Positions 33,492 to 40,834 of a stretch of DNA of 64,000 nt are shown piece after piece. Position 1 is the stretch's first letter; each line of letters begins with the position of its first letter. The notes beneath the pieces were generated by a model that saw nothing but the letters and a program-made list of their open reading frames with translations, had not been told where the DNA came from and made no database searches. Source of the stretch: Halomonas binhaiensis (GTDB lineage: Bacteria; Pseudomonadota; Gammaproteobacteria; Pseudomonadales; Halomonadaceae); assembly GCF_008329985.2 (NCBI RefSeq), contig NZ_CP038437.2, forward strand, positions 4,588,001-4,652,000, written 5' to 3'. Position numbers and translations under genes: made by a program.

Positions 33492-33861
33492 TTTACATCC
33501 AGAAAAAACAGGCTATGAGGAAATTGTTAGAAACTCAAAATCATTACAAGATGGATTTACACTTTCTATTCGTGCTCCTGTACATGCAGGACTCATGGGC
33601 GCGATACCTGAGTCGTTGGCCTTTATAAATCCAAGGGGTATGAATAACAATAGGATATTACATGAATTTTCTGAAAAAATAAAAACTGTATGGGGGACAA
33701 GCAATATTGATAAACATCTCTTGGTTTCACTTGATAAGAATATTAATGCTGCGTGTAGAAAAATAGTTATTGGACGCCTTCGACCCCGCTTCAGATCAGG
33801 AGTCAATATCCCAATTTCATCAGGTGGGATAATTTCTCTGAAAAACATTAACACAAGTTAA
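33460..33861 (+). pseudogene. C-terminal continuation of the frameshifted protein
   Basis: From 33460 to the TAA at 33861 the +1 frame is open for about 133 codons: CNLHPEKTGYEEIVRNSKSL, FTLSIRAPVHAGLMGAIPES, then basic sequence ending ISLKNINTS. The first ATG in this frame is 33595, with no ribosome site, and the open part before it is as protein-like as the part after. It overlaps the first frame by about 32 bases and needs a +1 shift near 33470-33488 to join it. No slippery heptamer is seen, which favours an indel over programmed frameshifting. Confidence 0.6.
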
Positions 33862-33876
33862 AAATGGAAATAACAA

Positions 33877-34974
33877 ATGAATATTTACAATAATGTTTAT
33901 CATGCTCTACATGATCTTAAATCAAGAAAATCAACTCATGGTAAACTACAAGAACTACCATTTTTATTCGGTTTCAAGGAGGTCGGTGAAATATTGAATA
34001 GCCCTATTACAAGATCGATTCAGATAAGAGTTGTCCAGAATGGGAGGCTAGTTCCTAGAAAAGATTATACTCGCTCATATTCCTTGGGGCGCGATACCAT
34101 TCATGACGCACTCGATAATGATAGAATTGTAGACCTTATTATTAATGGTGCGACAGTAGCAATTGATTCCTTAGAGTACTTAAGTAGTGATATCCAAAGT
34201 ATATGTAAAAAAATGAGTGAGATATTTGGAATTTCAGCCACTGCTACTGCATATATAACTCCTCCACATAGACCCGGGCTCATGCCTCATACTGATGAAG
34301 AAGAAATTCTTGTCATCCAAACCTCTGGGAGTAAGAATTGGCGTTATTCACCACCTAGTGATGATATAGCTTATTCTGAAATTGTTGGTAACGATATATT
34401 AAGTAACTCTACGTCGGTAATGCTAAAGAAGGGATATACTTTGTGTTTACCATCAGGGGCTCCACACGAGGCAAACACCGGATATGAAGCATCAATTCAT
34501 CTCACTTTTTCTGTAGAGAAAGAGCGATACTCTGATTTGATCAAGAGTATAATAGAAATTGAGGAGAAAAATAGAAACCCTTTATTAACTACACAGTTTT
34601 CTCACGTAGAAGAAGTCAATAGGATAAAATTAAGAAAAGCTTTGATTAAAATATATAACTCTATTGATGATCATGAAATTGGAACTGGAGACGTAAAAAA
34701 AGACCATTGCTATACTTCATGGGATAATCTTCAGGGAAAAGAAATAAAAATAAATCTTTTGGAAGATATCCATATGACAGAGTCTAGTGAAAGATTAATA
34801 ATAGAAAGTAATAGCATGCCTGGAAGGATAATCCTCACAAGAGATGTTAAGGCATTCTTAGAAGAATTAAAAGAAAAAAAATATAAACTCCTAAATGAAA
34901 AGAACAAAGGACACATTGGGAAGTTGTTATTTGTTTTATCTGGATATAATGTTATAAAAATAGAGATAGCATAA
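33877..34974 (+). CDS. JmjC/cupin-4-like Fe(II)/2-oxoglutarate oxygenase
   Basis: 365 residues. The centre is a JmjC double-stranded beta-helix of the cupin-4 (ribosomal-oxygenase-like) type: PGLMPHTDEEEILVIQTSGSKNWRYS holds the HxD iron ligands His138 and Asp140, and YTLCLPSGAPHEANTG the distal His197. The segment VDLIINGATVAIDSLEYLSS before it and the C-terminal winged-helix-like half (residues about 220-365, HMTESSERLIIESN...) match the wider family. Relatives hydroxylate Arg, His, Asp or Asn side chains of proteins. Within this operon the likely substrate is the precursor peptide. Its TAA overlaps the ATG of the exporter gene (TAATG). Moderately sure of the family, not of the substrate. 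Confidence 0.78.
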   Translation: MNIYNNVYHALHDLKSRKSTHGKLQELPFLFGFKEVGEILNSPITRSIQIRVVQNGRLVPRKDYTRSYSLGRDTIHDALDNDRIVDLIINGATVAIDSLEYLSSDIQSICKKMSEIFGISATATAYITPPHRPGLMPHTDEEEILVIQTSGSKNWRYSPPSDDIAYSEIVGNDILSNSTSVMLKKGYTLCLPSGAPHEANTGYEASIHLTFSVEKERYSDLIKSIIEIEEKNRNPLLTTQFSHVEEVNRIKLRKALIKIYNSIDDHEIGTGDVKKDHCYTSWDNLQGKEIKINLLEDIHMTESSERLIIESNSMPGRIILTRDVKAFLEELKEKKYKLLNEKNKGHIGKLLFVLSGYNVIKIEIA

Positions 34975-36248
34975 TGAGAACAATACCGTATGAGAAGAAT
35001 AAATTCCTTGATATTAGAAAAACCCGTATATTATCAACAGAAGCTTTGTCTGTTCTATCTTCACAGATGATTTCATTTTCTATATCTATTGTAGCTGTCT
35101 CATTTACTAATATGAGTGACGCAGAAGTAGGTCTAATAGGTACTTTTGCCGGACTGGGAACTTTTATTTTCTTACTGTTTTTCATGCCTATTGCAGATAT
35201 TGGAAGAAAAGATATTTTGATGGGTGGTATATCTTTGTTTAGGGCCATAGTGTCTGGAACTATAGCGTATTATGCTATACAAGGAAATATTGACAGCATA
35301 ACTATTTTAGTATCTGTTTTTTTCTTGTCCGGAGCATCCTCAGTCTATGAAAGTACTTTTTCTGCATACCTACCCTGTATAGTAAAACGAAACGAACTCC
35401 CTAGAATGAATAGCTGGATCGCTGGTCTAAGGTCAGCCATGGATATTGGCGCAGGATCTATTTCAGGAGTTGTTCTAGCAACCGGAGGGCCTATAAGTAT
35501 GTTTCTGATGATCACGTCATTATATATAATATCAAGTTTGGGACCTCTTTCATTTAGAAAGGAGTTTATGGAGAAAAAGTCATCAAAATCAATACAGAGA
35601 GGCAACAACTGGCTTAGATCAGCTTTTATGGGAATAAAAATCCTCCTTAAAGACCCTAGACAAAGAATTCTTAATATCAGCATAGTTCATTTTAATATTT
35701 TTACAGCAGCCATACAGTCTATCTACATAGTATATACTGTTCGCTATGTTGGAATGAGTGAGCTAGAGTTGGGAGTAGCAGGAAGTATAGGAGGGGCGAT
35801 AGGCCTGAGTGGGGTTTATCTCTCGGAAAGGCTATTCAAAAGATTTAGTATGAAGGCCCTTATGGGAGGAACCCTAATAGCCCCAGGCTTTTCCTGCCTC
35901 GCCATTTTAGCATTACCTGTTGTCTCATCGAAATTGACCACCATAATTCTAGGAATTTCTTTGGGCCTATGGATTGCATCAGTTCTCATTAATGTTGCTG
36001 CTTTCGAGACACAGAAACAGATCCTTGTTCCAGAGGAACATATAGGAAAATACTCTGCCGCAAGCCGGCTGGTCACTTGGGGAGTTGATCCACTCGGTTC
36101 CGCGCTTGGTGTTATTGGGGTATTAACTCTCCCCCTACCATTAGTCTTATTAATAGCTACTCTTGGTATATTTAGTTCTAGCATATGGATTTTTACTAGC
36201 CAATCTCTAAGTGATCTACCTTTGAAGTCTCTATGCAGTTTTACATGA
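34974..36248 (+). CDS. MFS exporter of the RiPP cluster
   Basis: 424 residues with about 12 membrane helices, major-facilitator superfamily (MFS_3/EntS-like). The N-terminal half contains AEVGLIGTFAGLGTFIFLLFFMPIADIGRKDILMGG, with the loop 2-3 DxGRK motif of drug/metabolite exporters, and AYLPCIVKRNELPRMNSWIAGLRSAMDIGAGSISG. The second half has RYVGMSELELGVAGSIGGAIG. Its ATG overlaps the oxygenase stop, so it is the last gene of the operon. It plays the part that MccC has in microcin C clusters: export of, and perhaps self-protection from, the peptide product. Confidence 0.82.
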   Translation: MRTIPYEKNKFLDIRKTRILSTEALSVLSSQMISFSISIVAVSFTNMSDAEVGLIGTFAGLGTFIFLLFFMPIADIGRKDILMGGISLFRAIVSGTIAYYAIQGNIDSITILVSVFFLSGASSVYESTFSAYLPCIVKRNELPRMNSWIAGLRSAMDIGAGSISGVVLATGGPISMFLMITSLYIISSLGPLSFRKEFMEKKSSKSIQRGNNWLRSAFMGIKILLKDPRQRILNISIVHFNIFTAAIQSIYIVYTVRYVGMSELELGVAGSIGGAIGLSGVYLSERLFKRFSMKALMGGTLIAPGFSCLAILALPVVSSKLTTIILGISLGLWIASVLINVAAFETQKQILVPEEHIGKYSAASRLVTWGVDPLGSALGVIGVLTLPLPLVLLIATLGIFSSSIWIFTSQSLSDLPLKSLCSFT

Positions 36249-36380
36249 CCTTTCCCATATTGGTGGCCTCAATTGGATACAACTGTATGTGACAATGTAT
36301 TCCTCAGGAGGCCATCATCATAGACAAATCTATATGAACCATACTCTGGCAGTTAACCAGCCCTCTTTAATCACACAATA

Positions 36381-36833
36381 TTATCCCATATTTTTATAGA
36401 TATCTGGGCGTATGACATGCCATACAAAGCTATCTCTATTGATTGCCGTATATCCACATTTCTCATATAACCATGGAGCTGTAGAGGTCACCAGCATTAT
36501 ACGCCTCAAGCGCTTCATGTCAGGGTGAGAATGGCAACACTTCATTAGCCATCCAGCAAGCCCTATCTTCTGGTATGCTTCCAGAATATAAACATCACAT
36601 AGGTATCCAAAAGTACAATAATCGGTAACCACCCGAGCAAAGCCAATTTTTTTATTCTTGTCAAAAAGACCAAAATTCAGGCTGTGTGAAATAGATTCGA
36701 TAACCGTCTGGAGGTCAATTCCTTCTGCCCAAGAAGATTTTGTGAGGTAATCATGAATAGCCTTAATATCCAAGCAGTTATTATCTGTTGTTATCCAGAA
36801 GCCACCTTTCATCCATTCCACCGAAGACTCCAT
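36381..36833 (-). CDS. GNAT family N-acetyltransferase
   Basis: 150 residues with a single GNAT domain: helix-strand start DIKAIHDYLTKSSWAEGID, IGFARVVTDYCTFGYLCDVYILEAYQKIGLAGWLMK with the acetyl-CoA loop Q-x-x-G-x-A, and APWLYEKCGYTAINRD at the C terminus. This resembles the common soluble YhbS/ElaA-like GNAT group. Standing alone, it could be any acetyltransferase; beside a microcin-like cluster it may inactivate the peptide, as the MccE acetyltransferase domain does in microcin C resistance. It is convergent with the cluster operon and has the same low GC content. Confidence 0.8.
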   Translation of the reverse strand: MESSVEWMKGGFWITTDNNCLDIKAIHDYLTKSSWAEGIDLQTVIESISHSLNFGLFDKNKKIGFARVVTDYCTFGYLCDVYILEAYQKIGLAGWLMKCCHSHPDMKRLRRIMLVTSTAPWLYEKCGYTAINRDSFVWHVIRPDIYKNMG

Positions 36834-36888
36834 GTTTACTACCGTCTATTAAATATAATCTCTACTAAAACTCATCATCTCACCAACA

Positions 36889-37263
36889 TCAAATAGCCTC
36901 ATAGCATAAATATGCTATTTGCCAACGATCATCAACAACCATCCATACTTCAAAGAAGTCATATCGACCAACTATTTCGCTCTCACAATAAACTGTGGCA
37001 CGGCCACTCACTGTTGTACAACCAGGATGCTCACGAACCTCATCGATGGATTCTCTAAAATCAACAATATCACACTTGTTTACCAATCTTTTATATCTAT
37101 TTTTCCTGACGTTTGACAGCTGCTCATCTTTAGAGATTATGGTTTCCCCTGATTTGACAAAAAAGAAAGGGGATTCGATATCTGCAAGACAGTCAACATC
37201 ACCTTTGAAATAGGCTTCAATCCATAATTTCCTGACCTTTTCTAAAGATATATTGATTTCCAT
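36889..37263 (-). CDS. SnoaL/DUF4440-like (NTF2-fold) protein
   Basis: 124 residues with an NTF2-like cone: helix ISLEKVRKLWIEAYFKGDVDCLADIESPFFFVKSG, later TTVSGRATVYCESEIVGRYDFFEVWMVVDDRWQIAYLCYEAI giving the curved sheet. Such domains act as small enzymes, isomerases or binding modules. No catalytic pair can be picked out with confidence. It shares the AT-rich composition and strand of the GNAT gene 55 bases away and may be co-transcribed with it. Confidence 0.65.
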   Translation of the reverse strand: MEINISLEKVRKLWIEAYFKGDVDCLADIESPFFFVKSGETIISKDEQLSNVRKNRYKRLVNKCDIVDFRESIDEVREHPGCTTVSGRATVYCESEIVGRYDFFEVWMVVDDRWQIAYLCYEAI

Positions 37264-37573
37264 TATAAATTCCTTAGACTATTTTCAATATCTCATAAGA
37301 ATCTCCACTACATATCAAATCAAGTTATATATTTCCTACAAGCCCACTCAAAGCGCTTAATTTCTCTGCTGCAATTTTCCTTTAGTTTCAGCGCTATGGA
37401 GTTATCTGCAGTGCGTAGATGAATGGCTCTTCTGCCATCATTTCCACAACCACCCCCCTTTACGTCAGCCATGGCTAACGTGAACGCAAGTAAAGCAGGA
37501 TTTTACTCACCCGACGCTCACGACATGCTGGGACAGATACCTTGAATCGATATCCGTACCCAGGAGAACCGCC
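37264..37573. other. Right edge of the AT-rich island
   Basis: 310 bases without a gene. Composition returns to high GC near 37440. CAGGAG at 37560-37565 is the ribosome site of the aminotransferase gene. No terminal repeat, tRNA or second IS fragment is seen, so the insertion mechanism of the island remains open. Confidence 0.55.
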
Positions 37574-38926
37574 ATGCAGGCCTTCGATGCACCGACTGCG
37601 CAGACCTCGCCCCGCGATGACAACGCGCTCAACTCGCATTACTGGATGCCTTTCAGCTCCAATCGCGACTTCCGCGAGAATCCGCGCCTGATCACGGGTG
37701 CCGAAGGCCGTTATCTGATCGACGACCAGGGCCGTCGCCTGTTCGATTCGCTCTCTGGTCTGTGGACCTGTGGCGCGGGCCACAACCGTGAAGAGATCCA
37801 GACGGCGGTTGCCCAGCAGTTGGGCAGCCTGGATTTTGCACCCAGCTTCCAGATCTCACACCCGCTGGCGTTCAAGCTGGCCGAGAAGGTTGCCAGCCTC
37901 ACGCCCAAGGGGCTGGATCATGTGTTCTTCACTGACTCAGGCTCGGAGTCTGCGGACACTGCGCTGAAAATGGCCAAGGCTTACTGGCGGCTCAAGGGGC
38001 ATCCGGAAAAGACCCGCCTGATCGGTCGTGCCAAGGGCTATCACGGGGTCAATATCGGTGGCACCAGCCTGGGAGGCATCGGTGGCAACCGCAAGCACTA
38101 TGGCCAACTGCTCGATGCCAGCCACCTGCCGCATACCTTGCAGCCTCAGTTGACCTTCACCCGGGGCCAGGCCGATACGGGTGCCGAACTGGCCGATGCC
38201 CTGCTTGAGCAGATTGCTCTGCACGATGCCTCGACCATCGCCGCCGTGATCGTCGAGCCGATGTCCGGTTCGGCCGGCGTCATCGTGCCGCCCAAGGGCT
38301 ATCTGGAGCGCTTGCGCGCTATCTGCGATGCCCATGACATCCTGCTGATCTTCGACGAGGTCATCACCGCCTTTGGTCGTTGTGGTGCCAACACGGGTTC
38401 TGCTGCGCTTGGCGTCACTCCGGACCTGATGACCATCGCCAAGCAGCTGACCAATGGCGCAGTTCCCATGGGCGCGGTCATTGCCTCCACGGAGATCTAC
38501 GACACTTTCATGCATGCAGGTGGCCCGCAGCATGCCATCGAATTCACCCACGGATACACCTACAGCGGCCACCCGGTGGCCTGTGCCGCAGGCCTGGCGG
38601 CTCTCGACCTGCTCGAGCGTGAGGATTTTCCCGCACAGGTGCGGGCCATCGCTCCAGTGTTCGAAGACAAGCTCCATGCCCTCAAGGGGCGCTCGCATGT
38701 GGTCGATATCCGCAACTTCGGCCTGGCGGGCGCCATTCAGCTTGCACCGCGCAATGGCGACCCGAGCATCCGTCCACGGGACGCCCACCTGGCCTTGTGG
38801 GAAGCTGGCTTCTACGTACGCTACGGTGGCGACACCCTGCAGTTCGGCCCTCCCTTCTCTACCACCGAGGCAGAACTGGAGCGGCTGTTCGATGCCGTGG
38901 CCGGTGTCCTCGACAGCCTGAACTGA
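37574..38926 (+). CDS. bauA: Omega-amino acid:pyruvate aminotransferase (beta-alanine transaminase)
   Basis: 450 residues, class III aminotransferase. Start MQAFDAPTAQTS with SRDDNALNSHYWMPFSSNRDFRENPRLI typical of omega-amino-acid:pyruvate enzymes. Motifs: FFTDSGSESADTALKMAKAYWRLKG, YHGVNIGGTSLGG, VAAVIVEPMSGSAGVIVPPKGYLERLRAICDAHDILLIFDEVITAFGRCG and the PLP Lys in DLMTIAKQLTNGAVPMGAV. It transfers the amino group of beta-alanine (or similar omega-amines) to pyruvate, giving malonate semialdehyde. The next gene is the matching dehydrogenase, so beta-alanine or similar catabolism is likely. Confidence 0.88.
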   Translation: MQAFDAPTAQTSPRDDNALNSHYWMPFSSNRDFRENPRLITGAEGRYLIDDQGRRLFDSLSGLWTCGAGHNREEIQTAVAQQLGSLDFAPSFQISHPLAFKLAEKVASLTPKGLDHVFFTDSGSESADTALKMAKAYWRLKGHPEKTRLIGRAKGYHGVNIGGTSLGGIGGNRKHYGQLLDASHLPHTLQPQLTFTRGQADTGAELADALLEQIALHDASTIAAVIVEPMSGSAGVIVPPKGYLERLRAICDAHDILLIFDEVITAFGRCGANTGSAALGVTPDLMTIAKQLTNGAVPMGAVIASTEIYDTFMHAGGPQHAIEFTHGYTYSGHPVACAAGLAALDLLEREDFPAQVRAIAPVFEDKLHALKGRSHVVDIRNFGLAGAIQLAPRNGDPSIRPRDAHLALWEAGFYVRYGGDTLQFGPPFSTTEAELERLFDAVAGVLDSLN

Positions 38927-38964
38927 TAGAGAGTATCTCGTCTATTCACTGAAAATCGACAGCC

Positions 38965-39006
38965 TGTGGACAGCTCTTATACCGGTGATCCACAGAGTTA
39001 TCCACA
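38965..39006. other. Cluster of DnaA-box-like sites
   Basis: TTATCCACA (38998-39006) is a perfect DnaA box. TGATCCACA (38986-38994) differs by one base and TGTGGACAG (38965-38973, reverse) by two. They lie in the 119-base gap between bauA and the dehydrogenase gene. Confidence 0.5.
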
Positions 39007-39045
39007 GACTCGCGACACATTCACAAGAACTCAAGCGGACTCTTC

Positions 39046-40536
39046 ATGCAAAACACCATTACCCACTGGATCAACGGCGAGCACATCACCTCCGAGCGTA
39101 CCCTGCCTGTCACCAATCCTGCTGACGGCACCACCATTCGCCAGGTGGCCGACGGAGACCGCCATACGGTGCAAATTGCCATTGAAGCAGCTCAAGCAGC
39201 GTTTCCCGCCTGGCGTGACACCCCTCCGACCAAGCGCGCCCAGGTCATGTACCGTTTCAAGGCATTGCTCGAGCGCGATGCTGAACGCCTGGTTCAGTTG
39301 ATCAGCGAGGAACACGGCAAGACCCTGGAAGACGCCATGGGCGAACTGCGCCGGGGGATCGAGAATGTCGAATATGCCTGCGGCGTACCAGAACTGATCA
39401 AGGGTGAGTATTCGCATAATGTGGGCCCCTCCATCGATGCCTGGTCCAATTTCCAGCCGCTTGGTGTGGTAGCGGGGATCACTCCCTTCAACTTCCCGGC
39501 CATGGTGCCGCTGTGGATGTATCCCATGGCGATCGCCTGCGGTAATACCTTCATTCTCAAGCCTTCGGAAAAAGACCCCTCGGCCGCCATGGCCGTGGCA
39601 GAACTGTTGGAAGAAGCGGGCCTGCCCAGAGGGGTGATCAACGTGGTCCATGGCGGTCGCGAGTGCGTGGAAGCCCTGCTCGATGCCCCCGAAGTCAAGG
39701 CGGTATCATTTGTCGGTTCCACCCCCATCGCTGAGTCCATCTACACCCGTGGCGCAGCATCCGGCAAACGTGTTCAAGCCCTGGGTGGTGCCAAGAACCA
39801 TGCGGTGGTGCTGCCTGATGCCGACATCGAGAATGCCGCCAACACCCTGATGGGTGCCGCCTATGGCAGTGCAGGCGAGCGCTGCATGGCGATCTCTGTC
39901 GCGGTATGTGTGGGCGACGGAACTGCCGAACGGCTGATCGAATCCATGCAGCCAAAGATCGCCGCCCTAAAGATCGGTCCCGGCACTGAGAAGGGGCTCG
40001 ACATGGGCGCCCTGGTTACCGCCGAACATCGCGACAAGGTGCTGGGCTATATCGAGTACGGCCTTCAGGAAGGTGCGAAACTGGTCGCCGATGGCCGCGG
40101 ACTGGTCGTCCCCGGCCATGAGGATGGCTACTTTGTCGGTGGTTGCCTGTTCGACAAGGTCACTCCGGAGATGCGTATCTATCGCGAGGAAATCTTTGGC
40201 CCAGTGCTTTGCATTGTGCGAGTGGACAGCCTCGATGAAGCCATAGCCCTGACCAACGCCCACGAATACGGTAACGGCACTTGCCTGTTCACCCGCGATG
40301 GCGAAGCAGCCCGCCGCTTTGCCGATGCCATCGAAGTTGGCATGGTCGGCATCAACGTGCCGCTGCCTGTTCCCGTGGCTTATCACAGCTTCGGCGGCTG
40401 GAAGCGTTCGTTGTTCGGTGACCTTCACGCCTATGGACCCGACGCGGTACGCTTTTATACCCGGCGCAAGGCAATCTCCCAGCGCTGGCCCTCAAGCTTT
40501 GAGACCAGTCAGGCGGAGTTCTCCTTCCCATCCTGA
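39046..40536 (+). CDS. mmsA: CoA-acylating methylmalonate-semialdehyde dehydrogenase
   Basis: 496 residues of the aldehyde dehydrogenase fold, MmsA subtype: ITHWINGEHITSERTLPVTNPADGTTIRQVADGD, GVVAGITPFNFPAMVPLWMYPMAIACGNTFILKPSEKDPSAAMAVAELLEEAGLPRGVINVVHG, VKAVSFVGSTPIAESIYTRGAASGKRVQALGGAKNHAVVLPDAD and the catalytic Cys in GSAGERCMAISVAV. It converts malonate semialdehyde or methylmalonate semialdehyde plus CoA to acetyl- or propionyl-CoA with NAD+. It follows bauA directly, forming a beta-alanine degradation pair (also called bauC). Confidence 0.9.
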   Translation: MQNTITHWINGEHITSERTLPVTNPADGTTIRQVADGDRHTVQIAIEAAQAAFPAWRDTPPTKRAQVMYRFKALLERDAERLVQLISEEHGKTLEDAMGELRRGIENVEYACGVPELIKGEYSHNVGPSIDAWSNFQPLGVVAGITPFNFPAMVPLWMYPMAIACGNTFILKPSEKDPSAAMAVAELLEEAGLPRGVINVVHGGRECVEALLDAPEVKAVSFVGSTPIAESIYTRGAASGKRVQALGGAKNHAVVLPDADIENAANTLMGAAYGSAGERCMAISVAVCVGDGTAERLIESMQPKIAALKIGPGTEKGLDMGALVTAEHRDKVLGYIEYGLQEGAKLVADGRGLVVPGHEDGYFVGGCLFDKVTPEMRIYREEIFGPVLCIVRVDSLDEAIALTNAHEYGNGTCLFTRDGEAARRFADAIEVGMVGINVPLPVPVAYHSFGGWKRSLFGDLHAYGPDAVRFYTRRKAISQRWPSSFETSQAEFSFPS

Positions 40537-40616
40537 TCAGTATCCATGATCCATATCGGCCTCGCTCTGCGGGGCCGATGCCATACCGGACACATGATAA
40601 TCACAAGGAGATAAGC

Positions 40617-40748
40617 ATGTTCGGACTCCCCACCTCCACGACCTGGCTGGTCATCGGCGTTCCTTTGTTCTGGGTTCTCTACACCTTGGGCTTCCTTTGG
40701 GTGACACGTGGCTGGCCCGGCCTCAAACGTTCGGAAAGTGAACACTGA
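40617..40748 (+). CDS. Small membrane protein (43 aa) ahead of the sodium symporter
   Basis: A 43-residue ORF, MFGLPTSTTWLVIGVPLFWV... with one hydrophobic helix, then WVTRGWPGLKRSESEH. AAGGAG at 40605-40610 is an excellent ribosome site, and the position before a sodium:solute symporter recalls the small partner proteins (for example DUF997/YhdT with PanF) seen next to such transporters, though this one is shorter. Codon use matches the surrounding genes. A membrane accessory subunit is plausible. Confidence 0.7.
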   Translation: MFGLPTSTTWLVIGVPLFWVLYTLGFLWVTRGWPGLKRSESEH

Positions 40749-40834
40749 AACAAGGCCACATCTCACCAGCGAGTGATAGCCGCACTGCGATAAGAACAGA
40801 GTAATAACAACAATGCTCCAGGAAGGAGACAGAA

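Noticed and set aside
33595..33861. Separate 88-residue gene starting at the ATG at 33595
   Set aside because: No ribosome site, and the same frame is open upstream to 33460; it fits better as the end of the frameshifted protein.
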